From Opitutus sp. GAS368 (GTDB taxonomy: Bacteria > Verrucomicrobiota > Verrucomicrobiia > Opitutales > Opitutaceae): DNA of 64,000 nt. Under the pieces are notes generated by a model. That model worked only from the letters and a program-made list of their open reading frames with translations, was not told where the DNA came from and searched no databases. The stretch is taken from assembly GCF_900104925.1 (NCBI RefSeq), contig NZ_LT629735.1, positions 2,140,291 through 2,204,290 of the forward strand, given 5' to 3'. Positions 1-9,205 of this stretch are shown here, in pieces; position 1 is the first letter of the stretch; each line of letters opens with the position of its first letter. Made by a program: the position numbers and the translations under genes.

Positions 1-881
1 CGGCGCGCAAGCAGCCCATCCCGCTGCTGCCGCGCGCCGTCGGCTTCATCACCTCACCGACCGGCGCCGCGGTGCAGGATTTCATCCGCATCCTCACCCG
101 GCGCGATTGGACGGGCCGGCTCGTCGTGCTGCCGGCCAGGGTGCAGGGCGAAGGCGCCGCGGCCGAGCTGGCCGCCATGTTGCGCACGGCCGAGGCGCTG
201 AAGATTTTTGACCTCCTCGTCATCGGCCGCGGCGGCGGCAGCATCGAGGACCTGTGGGCCTTCAACGAGGAACCGCTCGTGCGCGCCGTCGCCGATTGTG
301 GCGTGCCGATCATCTCGGCGGTCGGCCACGAGATCGACACGACGTTGTGCGACTACGCGGCCGATGTGCGGGCGGAGACACCCAGCGGCGCGGCCGAGCT
401 GATCTCGAGCAACTATGTCGCCGCCACCGAGCGCCTGCAGCAGGCGACCGCCGGACTCGTGGATTCACTGGCCGGAGCGGTGGCGCAGGCGGCGGAGAAA
501 CTCGACCACGCGCGCAGCCGGCTGCGGCTGCTCGCGCCCACCGCGGTCATCGAGCACAATCACCTGCGGCTCGACGATCTCGGCAACCGGCTCGGTTCGG
601 CGCTGCGGGCCTCCGTCCAGTTGCGGCGCGAGGCGCTCGGCACCGCGCGAGCACGGCTCGCGACGGCCTCGCCGGAAAAACGCGTGCAGCTCGAGTCGCA
701 CCGGCTGCTGGGGTTGTGGAAGCGTCTGGAGTCGGCCAGCCCGGCGTCGGTGCTCAAACGTGGCTACGCCATCGTGCGCGACGAGGCGGGAAAACCGGTG
801 GCGCGCGCCAAGGGTCTCAAGCCCGGCCAGGCGCTGGTGAACGAGTTCCATGACGGCAAGTTGCGCGTGCGGGTGGAATAA
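1..881 (+). CDS. xseA: Exodeoxyribonuclease VII large subunit, 3' part
   Basis: Only the C-terminal ~292 residues are present; the frame is open from base 3 at the window edge. XseA is the large subunit of the ssDNA exonuclease that works with XseB in DNA repair. Visible family motifs are GFITSPTGAAVQDFI near the cut edge, GRGGGSIEDLWAFNEE, and SAVGHEIDTTL followed by RAETPSGAAEL, all from the nuclease domain. A long Ala/Leu/Arg-rich coiled-coil region follows, ending in the typical ASVLKRGYAIV segment. No xseB-like small ORF follows; msrB starts 105 bases later. Confidence 0.95.
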   Translation, partial: ARKQPIPLLPRAVGFITSPTGAAVQDFIRILTRRDWTGRLVVLPARVQGEGAAAELAAMLRTAEALKIFDLLVIGRGGGSIEDLWAFNEEPLVRAVADCGVPIISAVGHEIDTTLCDYAADVRAETPSGAAELISSNYVAATERLQQATAGLVDSLAGAVAQAAEKLDHARSRLRLLAPTAVIEHNHLRLDDLGNRLGSALRASVQLRREALGTARARLATASPEKRVQLESHRLLGLWKRLESASPASVLKRGYAIVRDEAGKPVARAKGLKPGQALVNEFHDGKLRVRVE

Positions 882-986
882 AGGGGCGGGCGGCGGCTCT
901 CATCCCGACATCCCCGTCGGCTTGCCACGCCATAGCCTTGGCGCGGGCGGGTTGCGAAAACGTAATTTAACCGTATCCCTCCTCCC

Positions 987-1613
987 ATGAAGAAGTGGCC
1001 CCTCTTTCTCACCGCCTTGCTGGGCGCGGCCGTGCTGGTCGCCAGCGGGCTCCGCGCCGCCGATTCCAAAATGAAATCCACGAAACCCACCGCCCCCAAG
1101 GACGCCCTCGAGTGCCGACCCGGTGAAATCTCCGCGTGCGGCCTGCCGTCGAACGTCGTCATCGACATGAGCAAGGCCCGTGTGCAGCACACCGACGCCG
1201 AGTGGCAGAAGCTGCTCACGCCGCGCCAATACCAGGTCGCCCGGCAGCAGGGCACCGAGCCGCCCTTCGAGAACGAATTTTGGGACAACCACGCCGATGG
1301 CGTTTACTTTTCCGTGTGCAGCGAAACGCCGCTCTTCGACAGCCGCGACAAGTTCGATTCCGGCACGGGCTGGCCAAGCTTCACGAAGCCGATCGAGAAG
1401 GCGCTGGTCGGCGAGACGACCGATACCAGCTACGGCATGACGCGCGTCGAGGTGCATTCCAATGTGGACGGCGCGCATCTCGGGCACGTGTTCGACGATG
1501 GCCCGCGCCCGACCGGCCTGCGCTACTGCATCAATTCCGCCTCGCTCCGTTTCATGCCCCGCGCTGCCTACGACGCGTGGGTGGCGAAGAACAGCGCCGC
1601 CGCGAAGAAGTAA
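987..1613 (+). CDS. msrB: Exported peptide-methionine (R)-S-oxide reductase
   Basis: This 208-aa protein reduces methionine-R-sulfoxide in proteins. It begins with a Sec signal peptide (MKKWPLF, hydrophobic to about residue 22, GLRAAD cleavage region), so it should act in the periplasm. The MsrB fold shows in [30 protein letters not shown] and the catalytic-Cys motif [11 protein letters not shown]. The usual zinc-binding CxxC pairs are missing: the first pair position reads VCSETPLF, as in zinc-free MsrB forms. It stands alone between xseA and a convergent gene. Confidence 0.93.
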   Translation: MKKWPLFLTALLGAAVLVASGLRAADSKMKSTKPTAPKDALECRPGEISACGLPSNVVIDMSKARVQHTDAEWQKLLTPRQYQVARQQGTEPPFENEFWDNHADGVYFSVCSETPLFDSRDKFDSGTGWPSFTKPIEKALVGETTDTSYGMTRVEVHSNVDGAHLGHVFDDGPRPTGLRYCINSASLRFMPRAAYDAWVAKNSAAAKK

Positions 1614-1655
1614 TGTTCAGGCCTCCGGTCCCGTTCCGGCCGGGCCAGTCCGGCT

Positions 1656-1734
1656 GATGTCAACTAATAGTATACTTAGGCCCGAGGACCTCTGCGCGAC
1701 ACGTCGCAGCCAAGGTATACTATTAGTTGACATC
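1656..1734. repeat. 20-bp perfect inverted repeat in a convergent gap
   Basis: GATGTCAACTAATAGTATAC (1656-1675) is repeated exactly in inverted orientation at 1715-1734, around a 39-bp spacer. The arms are AT-rich in a GC-rich region. Each arm is itself an imperfect palindrome (GTnnACTAnTAGTnnAC). The gap lies between converging genes, so it is no promoter for either. There is no T-tract, which argues against a standard terminator. Confidence 0.8.
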
Positions 1735-1787
1735 GGCACGTGCCAGCGAGCGGTGAGGCGGCGGCGAAGCGACCGGTGCCACGCGAC

Positions 1788-3467
1788 TCAACGGCCCGCG
1801 AGGTCCTTGCGTCGGTAAATCCGGGCCTGCGCGAATTCCTCGACGAGCACGTAGTCCGCGCTGACCGCGGCGGCCAGTGCCGGAAAATTCCGCTCGTGGG
1901 CATATTCCGGGGTCTTGAACTGGAAGGCGGCCGGGCAGGTGACATCGACAAACAGCTCCGGTTTGTTGCGCCGGAAGTCGGCGAGGTAATGCGCGCGCGC
2001 GTATTCCTGGAGCGGCCCGGCTTCAACCAGGCTGGTGATCTCGGAGTAGCGCGTGGCCTGCCGCAGCCCCGTCTCGACGTAGAGGTTGTCAGCGCGGCCC
2101 CACAGGACCATGGCCTCTCCCGGCCGGGCGCGGCCGGCCACGTGGTCGGCCAATTCCGTGCGGGGTGAACGCCCGAAGAAAGCGAGGTGGCCCACAAATG
2201 GATTCGGGTTCCGGGCGCGGTGCTGCAGCATGAGGCCGACGGCGGCCAGGGCGCCCAGCGCCACGAGCCATTGTTCGCGCCGCCGCCAGGGTGGCGGCGA
2301 GGTCGTCAGCAACCGGGCGATCATGGCGCCGAGGAAAAAGACGCTGGGCACCAGCAGTAGCTGCCAATAGTGCAGATAGGGACGCATGGGGGCGATGATG
2401 CTGCCGAACGCGATGAGACCGGCGGCGAAGGCGGCCCAGCCGAGGAGGCGGGTCGTCCGGGGCGGGACCCGGTGGAGCCGCAGCATGAGTGTCAGCCAAC
2501 CCAGCAGGCCCACGAGCCCGAGGAGCAGCAGGGGGTCCCACCAACGCGCCGCCCCCAGCATCACCAGCAGCGTGCGCCCGTAAGTAGCCTGACCGGCGGC
2601 CGCATAATGAAAGTTGAAGGACACGTAGGAGATGATGAAGCCCTGCCACTCACCGGCCACGGTGAGCTGACTGGCGAGCAAGGCGGCCGGGAACAAAGCC
2701 CCGGCGATCAGGCAGGCCCGATGCCGGGCGGTCGATTTCTCCCCGGCCCGCAACTCGGCCCATACCCAGCAAAGTCCCATCGCGGCCGCCAGGGGCACGC
2801 CTTGCAACTTGGCCAAGGGCACGGCGCCCAGCATCAGTCCGCCCAGTGCATTCCACCCCGGGCCGCCCCGGGTGGCCCAGCGCTGGACGGCGGCATAGGC
2901 GGCCACACTCAGCAACGTCAGGGGCACCAGCTCCGTGGAGTAGTGCAGAAAATCCATCGCGCAGGTCAGCGACTCCAGGGTGACTGCCACCAGGCCCGCC
3001 AGCCGCGCGATCGGGCGGCCCCAGACCAGGGCCATGCTCTGATGGGCGAGGATGAGGCTGGCGGCGAGCAGGGCCAGGGCCGTGAGCCGGGCGGTCAGAT
3101 AGGTGTCCCACCCACAAATCCAGCCGGCCGGCCAGAGGGCGAAGAAGTCGAGCGGGCCGGCCGTTCCGCCGATCACCGAGCGCCAGAAAACGGGATCGCG
3201 GGTCAAAGCGTGGGCTCCCGCCAGCAACTGGCTTTCGTCCACGCCGATTTCCCGGGAATAGAGCAGTGACGGCCAGCGGCCGGCGGCCAGAATGGCCAGG
3301 ATCAGCAGCCCCCACCACCAGTCATGGCCCGGGGTGTCATCATACCGGCCTTTCCAGAGCGGGCCGGTGGCGAGGATGAGGGCGAGCACGATCAGGCCGC
3401 TCACCAGCCAGAAATAACTGTCCGGATGGTGATCCACCCACTCCAGGAAGGAAAGGCCGCGGCTCAT
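1788..3467 (-). CDS. Polytopic membrane protein, GT-C glycosyltransferase-like
   Basis: A 559-aa protein starting at MSRGLSFLEW; the frame stays open further upstream but that part looks non-coding. It has about 10-12 predicted membrane segments over the first ~400 residues and a soluble C-terminal part of about 150 residues. A GVDES motif (Asp77-Glu78) lies in the first external loop, where GT-C transferases (ArnT/PMT type) carry catalytic acids. Function is inferred from this architecture: transfer of a sugar from a lipid-linked donor at the outer face of the inner membrane. The substrate cannot be told. An exporter or O-antigen-related membrane protein is possible. Confidence 0.7.
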   Translation of the reverse strand: MSRGLSFLEWVDHHPDSYFWLVSGLIVLALILATGPLWKGRYDDTPGHDWWWGLLILAILAAGRWPSLLYSREIGVDESQLLAGAHALTRDPVFWRSVIGGTAGPLDFFALWPAGWICGWDTYLTARLTALALLAASLILAHQSMALVWGRPIARLAGLVAVTLESLTCAMDFLHYSTELVPLTLLSVAAYAAVQRWATRGGPGWNALGGLMLGAVPLAKLQGVPLAAAMGLCWVWAELRAGEKSTARHRACLIAGALFPAALLASQLTVAGEWQGFIISYVSFNFHYAAAGQATYGRTLLVMLGAARWWDPLLLLGLVGLLGWLTLMLRLHRVPPRTTRLLGWAAFAAGLIAFGSIIAPMRPYLHYWQLLLVPSVFFLGAMIARLLTTSPPPWRRREQWLVALGALAAVGLMLQHRARNPNPFVGHLAFFGRSPRTELADHVAGRARPGEAMVLWGRADNLYVETGLRQATRYSEITSLVEAGPLQEYARAHYLADFRRNKPELFVDVTCPAAFQFKTPEYAHERNFPALAAAVSADYVLVEEFAQARIYRRKDLAGR

Positions 3468-3556
3468 GGCTGAGCGGATGAGGCAGCGGGTGCTTCCGGC
3501 GGAGGCGCGGGCGTCATGCCGGTTTAAAGCCCGCCCCGGCCCGCGGCGCAAACCGC

Positions 3557-4954
3557 TTATTTTTTCCCGGGCGCGGCGGCGGGAGCCGGATCGCCCCACG
3601 GGTAGAGCCAGAATTTCTTCGTCTGCTCCTGGTAGATCGCCGCGCGCTCGGCCCAGTTCTTCAGGAACAGCGGCACATCCACCTTCGATCCCTCGCGCTG
3701 CAGCGAGCTGAGCCACGCGGTTGAGCCGACGTGGATCCTGAAGCTGCGTTGCTCGTTCGTCGTGAGCGCGGCGAAGGGGTTGAGCCGCGACCATTTCGCG
3801 GCCTGCTTGTGCATGTAGAAGGAGAGCTCGGTGGGATGCCACGCGTCCCAGTCGGTGACCTCGACGTAGACGCCGGTGATCGGCTTGCCGTCGCGGTCCG
3901 TGCCCGGGCGCTTCACGAAGGCGAGGCCGGGGATCTTGTATGCGTCCATGGCCTTGATGATCTCATCGGGGGTCTTCTTGGGGTAACTGATGCCGCGGAA
4001 GTGATATTCCCGCCCGATGCCCCATTCCCACGGGCTGTGCTGCGTGCCGAGTCCGACCATGGCGTAGCCGACGGCCGCCTCGAAGCTGGGGATGTTCGGC
4101 GAGGTCGGCACCCATTTCAACTCGGTGTCGGGCCAGCGCATGTTGCGCGTCCAGCCGCGCATGGGGATGACGGTGAGCCGGCCCTTGGCGCGCACGGCGT
4201 CGGTCAGCTTCAGGCTGGAAATGGCGCCCGAACCGTTCTTGGTCATCAGCGCGATCTCGCCCATGGTCAGGCCGTGCACGTAGGGCATGCGGGGATAGGC
4301 GCCGACCCCGCTGATGTTCTCGGGGTCGAGCGGCGGGCCGTCGACTTTCAGGCCGCCCAGCGGATTGGGCCGGTCGAGCACGATCACCTCCACGCCGTTG
4401 GTGAAGCACGCCTCCATCGCGTGGCTCATGATGACGTTGAACGTGTAGGAGCGCGCGCCGATGTCCTGCAGGTCGATCACTAGAGCATCGAGGCCCTTGA
4501 CCATGGCCTTGGACTTCTCGAGGCCCTGGCCATAGAGCGCATACACGGGCAGGCCGGTGCGCTTGTCCACGGTGTTGGTGAAATTTTCCCCGGCCTTGAC
4601 CACGCCATCGAAGCCGTGCTCGGGCGCGAACAGCGAGACGAGCCGGACACCGGGCGCGCGGCGCAGGACGTCGACCGTGCTTTCGCCGCGGCGGTTCACG
4701 CCGGCGGGGTGGGTGAGCAGGCCGATTTTCTTGCCGGCGACCGCCTTGAAGCCCTCCGCCTCAAGCACGTCGATGCCCAGCATGACCCGCGGCAGTTTCT
4801 CCGGCGGCGGAAGGGGGGGCAGGACCACCGGTGGCGTGGCGGGCGCGGGCTTGTCCGCGGCCTTGGCCGGCTTGCTGGCGCAGCCCAGCGCGAGGGCCAG
4901 GGCCCCGAGGACCACGGCGCCGAGGGAAAGCTTCACGAGGGACCGGCGGGACAT
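3557..4954 (-). CDS. namZ: NamZ-type exo-beta-N-acetylmuramidase (DUF1343) lipoprotein
   Basis: This 465-aa protein belongs to the DUF1343/NamZ family, which removes N-acetylmuramic acid from the ends of peptidoglycan fragments during cell-wall recycling. The chosen start, MSRRSLVKLSLG, gives a lipoprotein-type signal ending ALALGCAS, with Cys as the probable lipidated residue, then a Pro/Ala linker. Family motifs are GIDVLEAEGF, LLTHPAGVNR, FAPEHGFDG, DLQDIGARSYTF, LDRPNPLGG and YVHGLTMGEIA. An upstream in-frame extension to 5191 was rejected because it removes the signal peptide. Its C-terminus is separated from the glycosyltransferase-like gene by about 90 bases. Confidence 0.9.
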   Translation of the reverse strand: MSRRSLVKLSLGAVVLGALALALGCASKPAKAADKPAPATPPVVLPPLPPPEKLPRVMLGIDVLEAEGFKAVAGKKIGLLTHPAGVNRRGESTVDVLRRAPGVRLVSLFAPEHGFDGVVKAGENFTNTVDKRTGLPVYALYGQGLEKSKAMVKGLDALVIDLQDIGARSYTFNVIMSHAMEACFTNGVEVIVLDRPNPLGGLKVDGPPLDPENISGVGAYPRMPYVHGLTMGEIALMTKNGSGAISSLKLTDAVRAKGRLTVIPMRGWTRNMRWPDTELKWVPTSPNIPSFEAAVGYAMVGLGTQHSPWEWGIGREYHFRGISYPKKTPDEIIKAMDAYKIPGLAFVKRPGTDRDGKPITGVYVEVTDWDAWHPTELSFYMHKQAAKWSRLNPFAALTTNEQRSFRIHVGSTAWLSSLQREGSKVDVPLFLKNWAERAAIYQEQTKKFWLYPWGDPAPAAAPGKK

Positions 4955-5015
4955 ATGCCGTGATTTCTGAAAATGCCGGGAGGCCTTGGCGAGGAGAATC
5001 GTTGCAGGGGAAAGG

Positions 5016-6134
5016 TCACAGGGTGTGGCCCACCGCCGCGGCCAGCAACTCCGCGGTGCGCGGCAGCGCGTCGGCCAGCGGCAGGCCCGGCGGCGTGATG
5101 GCGTGGTGCGCCCGGTCCGCCTCCACGCCGAGGCTGCCGGCGAAGACGTGGGCCACCTTGCCCACGCGCCGGGCCCGGGCGACGAGTGCACCGGGGCCCT
5201 TGCCGTCGAGTGAGGTGGCGTCGAACCGGCCTTCGCCGGTGATGATGATGTCGGCGGCGTTGATCCGGGTTGTCAGACCGAGCCAGTCGGACACCAGGTC
5301 GAAGCCCGGGATCAGTTTCGCCCCGCAAGCGACCATGAGGCCGAAGGAAATGCCGCCGGCCGCACCGGCGCCGGGTGCGGTCATGAAAGTGCGCGGCCGC
5401 TCACAATGGTCGCACAGCAGCTCGGCCATGCGCCGGGCGCGCGTCTCGAGCTCCAGCACGTCGGTGGGGGGCAGGCCCTTTTGCGGGCCGAAGGTCACGG
5501 TGGCGCCCTTCGGGCCGAGCAGGGGGTTGGTCACATCGCAGGCGATGAACACGGGCGGCAGGGCGACCCGGCCCTCGATCCGCACGATCTGGTGCCAGCG
5601 GGCGGGCACCGGCGGATCGACGACCTGTCCGAAGGCATCGATGAAGCGGAGACCCAAGGTCGCGAGCGCCCCGAAGCCAAGGTCGTTGGTCGCGCTGCCG
5701 CCGATGCCGAGGAGGATGGCCGCGGGCTTCCTGGCCGCTGCTGCGGCCAGCAACTGGCCGGTGCCGACAGACGTGGTGTGCCACGGATTGCGCTGTTCCG
5801 GCGCCAGCAGCGCCAAGCCGCTGGCCGCGGCCATGCCGACGACCGCGACGGTGCCGTTGACGCCGAGTCGCTCGCGTGCGGCCGCGGGCAGGACCTGACT
5901 CGACACGAAACCGACGGGGGCCGTCACGCTAATCCCGCGCGGGCCGGAGACGGCCAGAGGTTCGCCGGGCTGCTGCGTCAGGATCTCCACGAATCCCTCG
6001 CCGCCGTCGGTGAGCGGGCAGAGGTCGAGCTCCCAGTCGGGATGCTTCGCGCGCAACGCGCCGGCCGCGGCCGCGCAGGCCTGCGGTGCGGTCAGGGCGT
6101 CCTTGAATTTGTCGAAGGCGATGAGGACGCGCAT
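5016..6134 (-). CDS. glxK: Glycerate kinase (GlxK/GarK family)
   Basis: A 372-aa protein that phosphorylates D-glycerate with ATP (2-phosphoglycerate is the product in this family). It begins MRVLIAFDKFKDALTAPQA, the family N-terminal signature, followed by PLTDGGEGFVEIL. Further signatures are GIGGSATNDLGFGAL and a C-terminal DIIITGEGRFD with SLDGKGP, typical of the active site. Length matches the family. It is transcribed with namZ on the minus strand, 61 bases upstream of it. Confidence 0.93.
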   Translation of the reverse strand: MRVLIAFDKFKDALTAPQACAAAAGALRAKHPDWELDLCPLTDGGEGFVEILTQQPGEPLAVSGPRGISVTAPVGFVSSQVLPAAARERLGVNGTVAVVGMAAASGLALLAPEQRNPWHTTSVGTGQLLAAAAARKPAAILLGIGGSATNDLGFGALATLGLRFIDAFGQVVDPPVPARWHQIVRIEGRVALPPVFIACDVTNPLLGPKGATVTFGPQKGLPPTDVLELETRARRMAELLCDHCERPRTFMTAPGAGAAGGISFGLMVACGAKLIPGFDLVSDWLGLTTRINAADIIITGEGRFDATSLDGKGPGALVARARRVGKVAHVFAGSLGVEADRAHHAITPPGLPLADALPRTAELLAAAVGHTL

Positions 6135-6147
6135 GGGGAAGAAAGCC

Positions 6148-6233
6148 TCAAGTATCAGGTATCAAGTAACAGGAAGCATGGAGGTCCCGGGACTTGTCAC
6201 TTGTTACCTGGCTACCTGGCACTTGCTACTTTA
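6148..6233. repeat. Palindromic repeat of the AAGTA-CAGGTA-CAAGTAACAGG type
   Basis: The left part (caagtatcaggtatcaagta, then acagg) is matched by an imperfect reverse complement (acttgttacctggctacctg, then gcacttgctactt). Both arms are built of 7-8-nt near-repeats. The same family occurs at 59081-59165 upstream of queF. The right end touches the stop of the DAHP synthase gene. Confidence 0.65.
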
Positions 6234-7292
6234 CTTCGCGGTGCGGCGCGCCGCGACAGCTTGCGCCAGTTTTTCGAGCACCGGCACGGTCTCGTCGAAC
6301 GAGAGGCAGGCGTCGGTGATGCTCTGGCCGTAGACCGGCACTTTGCCCGGTTCGTATTTTTGGGCGCCGCCGATCAGGTTGCTCTCGAGCATGACGCCGA
6401 TGATGGCGCGCTCGCCGCCGGCCACCTGCGCGGCGAGATCGGCGGCGACCGCCGGTTGCTGGTCGTGCTGCTTGCCGCTGTTGCCATGGCTGCAGTCGAT
6501 CAAGACAACGGCCGACAGGCCGGCCTTGACGAGCAGGGCGCGGGCGCGGGCGACGTGCAGAGCATCGTAATTGGGGCCGCCGGCCCCGCCGCGGAGAACC
6601 AGATGGCATTCGGGGTTGCCGGTGGTGCCGAGCACGGCCGGGGCGCCCTCGCGGGTGAGGGATGGGAAGCAGTGCGGGTGCCGGGCCGAGACGATGGCGT
6701 CGACCGCCACCTGCAGGTCGCCGTCGGTGCGGTTCTTGAAGCCGACGGGCATCGAGAGGCCGGAGGCGAGCTCGCGGTGGATCTGGCTCTCGGTCGTGCG
6801 CGCACCGATCGCGGCCCACGAGACGAGGTCGGCGTAATATTGGCCGAGCGTGGTGTCGAGGAACTCGGTGCCGATGGGCAGGCCGGCGGCGTTGATGTCC
6901 AGCATCAGCTGGCGGGCAAGGCGCAGGCCGGTGTTGACCTGGAAGCTGCCGTCGAGGTGCGGGTCGTTGATCAGGCCCTTCCAGCCGATGGTCGTGCGGG
7001 GTTTTTCAAAATAGACGCGCATCACCACCAGCAGGTCGCGGGCGAGGCGGTCGGCCACGGGCTTCAGTTTTTTCGCGTAGTCGAGCGCCGCCGCCGGGTC
7101 GTGAATCGAGCACGGGCCGACAATGGCCAGCAACCGGTCGTCGCGGCCGGCCAGGATGTCGCCAACGACCCGGCGGGCCGCCTGCACCAGGGTGGCGCCG
7201 GCATCCGGCAGCGGCAGGTCCTCCTCGAGGATGGCCGGCGAGAGCAGCGGGCGGGCCGTGCTGATGCGGAGGTCGGAGGTGGGCTGGTGCAT
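6231..7292 (-). CDS. 3-deoxy-7-phosphoheptulonate synthase, class I-alpha (AroG/F/H type)
   Basis: This 353-aa enzyme condenses phosphoenolpyruvate and erythrose 4-phosphate, the first step of the shikimate pathway. It shows the AroG-type motifs AIVGPCSIHDP (metal Cys), FEKPRTTIGWKGLINDP, GTEFLDTTLGQYYADLVSWAAIGARTTESQ, GFKNRTDG and IDCSHGNSGK. The start MHQPTSDLRI was preferred over an upstream extension that lacks homology-like sequence. It is the first of two DAHP synthases in the window; the other is of the I-beta type at 13526-14560. Which pathway controls this one cannot be read from the sequence. Confidence 0.93.
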   Translation of the reverse strand: MHQPTSDLRISTARPLLSPAILEEDLPLPDAGATLVQAARRVVGDILAGRDDRLLAIVGPCSIHDPAAALDYAKKLKPVADRLARDLLVVMRVYFEKPRTTIGWKGLINDPHLDGSFQVNTGLRLARQLMLDINAAGLPIGTEFLDTTLGQYYADLVSWAAIGARTTESQIHRELASGLSMPVGFKNRTDGDLQVAVDAIVSARHPHCFPSLTREGAPAVLGTTGNPECHLVLRGGAGGPNYDALHVARARALLVKAGLSAVVLIDCSHGNSGKQHDQQPAVAADLAAQVAGGERAIIGVMLESNLIGGAQKYEPGKVPVYGQSITDACLSFDETVPVLEKLAQAVAARRTAK

Positions 7293-7380
7293 GGGCAGGT
7301 GGTCCAGTGAACGCACCCCCGTCCCAAATGCACGCGGATTTTCGCCTCGCGACGGCCCGGGGGAGGCCAAAGCTCCCGCG

Positions 7381-8433
7381 ATGCTCTCCCTTTGTCAGCA
7401 CGGTTACGAAGCCCTCCTCGAGCGCGAACTCACGGGGGCCGGCCTGGCCGTGACGGAGAAGGGCCCGGGCTGGGCGCTTTGTGCGGGTGGGGCGAATCCT
7501 CCGGATGAGCCGCAGGCCACGGGCGCCGGCTCGTCGGGACGACTCGCCCTACCTTCATTGGCGTTTCCCCATCTTACCCTCCTCGCGCCGCGCGAGTTCA
7601 AGGGCGAGTCGGTCAACGCGCTCGCGGCGCAGCTGGCGGACTTTTTCCTCGAGAGCCTGCGCGGCGAGCGCATCGAAGCGGCGTGGCCGTGCGTTTTTCA
7701 AACCGTGCCGGAAGTGGTCGGCCTGGGCCGGCGGGCGAGCGGCGTCGAGAAGGCCTTCGACGAGTTGTTGCGCAAGAAACTCGCGCGCATCGCCAAGCTC
7801 GCCGTGCCGGAACTGCCGCGCGGGGCAGGTGAGGCGCGCGGGCTGTTCGTTTTTTTCGCCGACTTCGGCCGGGTGTTTGCGGCGCGCGAGGCCTGGCTCG
7901 GCGGCCAGCGGCGCATGGCGGACGACGACGCGGCGCCGTCGCGCTCCTATTTGAAGGTCGAGGAGGCCTACATCGTCCTCGGCCGCGAGCCGGCGGCGGA
8001 TGAGACGGTCGTGGACCTGGGGGCGGCGCCCGGCGGCTGGAGCTACAGCGCGGCGAAGCGCGGCGCGCGCGTGATCGCCGTGGACAACGGCCCGCTCAAG
8101 GGCGGCGCGCTCAATCATCCGTTGATCGAGCACCGGCTGGAAGACGCCTTCAAGTTCGCGCCGCCGCCGGGTGTGACCTGCGACTGGCTGTTCTGCGACC
8201 TGGTCGAGGAACCGCACCACGTGATGCAGAACATCGCCGGGCCGTGGCTGGCCCACCGCTGGTGCCGGCGGTTCGTGATCAACCTGAAGTTCGGCCACGT
8301 GGATTCGCTGGCCCTGCTCCAGGAAATCGCGGCGCCGGAGTCGCCCTTTGCGAAGCACGCCGCCAATCTCCGCATCCGCCACTTGTATCACGACCGCGAG
8401 GAGTTCACCGTGGTCGGCGAGATCAACCCATGA
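7381..8433 (+). CDS. RlmM-like SAM-dependent rRNA 2'-O-methyltransferase
   Basis: A 350-aa protein starting at ATG 7381 (MLSLCQHGYEALLERELT). The C-terminal half is a Rossmann FtsJ-like methyltransferase with SAM motif VVDLGAAPGGWSYSAAKRGA, followed by VIAVDNGPL and the catalytic-type Asp/Lys positions WLFCDL and FVINLKFGH. The N-terminal half resembles the RNA-binding part of RlmM, which methylates C2498 of 23S rRNA in E. coli. The RlmM assignment is by overall layout, length (366 aa in E. coli) and motifs. It overlaps the next gene by 4 bases (ATGA), so the two are translationally coupled. Confidence 0.85.
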   Translation: MLSLCQHGYEALLERELTGAGLAVTEKGPGWALCAGGANPPDEPQATGAGSSGRLALPSLAFPHLTLLAPREFKGESVNALAAQLADFFLESLRGERIEAAWPCVFQTVPEVVGLGRRASGVEKAFDELLRKKLARIAKLAVPELPRGAGEARGLFVFFADFGRVFAAREAWLGGQRRMADDDAAPSRSYLKVEEAYIVLGREPAADETVVDLGAAPGGWSYSAAKRGARVIAVDNGPLKGGALNHPLIEHRLEDAFKFAPPPGVTCDWLFCDLVEEPHHVMQNIAGPWLAHRWCRRFVINLKFGHVDSLALLQEIAAPESPFAKHAANLRIRHLYHDREEFTVVGEINP

Positions 8434-9188
8434 AGCCTTCCCCCTCGTCCAAGGAAATGAATGTCTGCGGCTGGCAGGCGGTGTCGACGCTGTTCGCCCG
8501 CCATCCGGCCGAGGTGCGGCGGCTGTTCTTCGACGCGGCGACCGGCAAGCGGGCGGGGGAATTCTGCTCGCAGCTGGCCGCGCAGAAGAAGGTCTACCGG
8601 CAGGTGGACGCGGCCGAGCTCGACAAGATCGCCGGCAGCAAGCTGCACGGCGGCATCGTGGCGGTCATCGCCGAGCGGCCGCTGCGCAAGGTGACGCGCG
8701 AGGTGCTGGCGGAGTGGGCGCGGGCCAAGGCGCAGTTGCTGCTGCTCGACCGCGTGAGCAACGCCAACAACGTCGGCGCCATTGTGCGGACCGCGGCGTT
8801 CTTCGGCGTGCAGTCGATCATCGTGCCCGATCATCCCGGGCAGGCCGTGCCGGGCGAGGCGGCCTGGCGCGTGGCCGAGGGCGGGATGGAGTTTGTAGAT
8901 TTCTACCGCGTGCCGGCCCTGGCGCCTTTCTGCGCGGAGCTGAAGCGCAGCCATTACCTCGTCGGCACCAGCCTGCGCGGCAACCAACTCTCACCCAGCG
9001 TGGCCCGGGAACGCGGCCTGCCAAAACCGCCGGCGATCATCCTCGGCAACGAGGAACGCGGTATGGCGCCGGAGATCATGACGCAGTGCGACCGGTTGGT
9101 GAAGATCCCCGGCGCCGACACGGTCGAGTCGCTCAACGTCTCCGCGGCGGCCGCGGTCCTCTGCTGGGAATTTTTCGGACCGCACTGA
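8430..9188 (+). CDS. TrmH/SpoU-family RNA 2'-O-ribose methyltransferase
   Basis: This 252-aa protein has a knotted SPOUT methyltransferase fold. The three SpoU motifs are clear: LLLLDRVSNANNVGAIVRTA, IILGNEERGM, and IPGADTVESLNVSAAAAVLC. An N-terminal substrate-binding domain (about 90 residues, VCGWQAVSTLFARHPAEV) resembles that of RlmB-type enzymes. It is read from the ATGA overlap with the RlmM-like gene, so the pair forms a small RNA-modification operon. Whether the target is rRNA or tRNA is not visible. Confidence 0.9.
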   Translation: MKPSPSSKEMNVCGWQAVSTLFARHPAEVRRLFFDAATGKRAGEFCSQLAAQKKVYRQVDAAELDKIAGSKLHGGIVAVIAERPLRKVTREVLAEWARAKAQLLLLDRVSNANNVGAIVRTAAFFGVQSIIVPDHPGQAVPGEAAWRVAEGGMEFVDFYRVPALAPFCAELKRSHYLVGTSLRGNQLSPSVARERGLPKPPAIILGNEERGMAPEIMTQCDRLVKIPGADTVESLNVSAAAAVLCWEFFGPH

Positions 9189-9205
9189 GGCCGCCGCGGA
9201 TCCGG

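Noticed and set aside
882-986. xseB gene expected after xseA
   Set aside because: Only 105 bases before msrB; no ORF with the XseB pattern.
1656-1734. Bidirectional terminator for the convergent genes
   Set aside because: AT-rich stem with a 39-base loop and no T-tracts; does not fit an intrinsic terminator.
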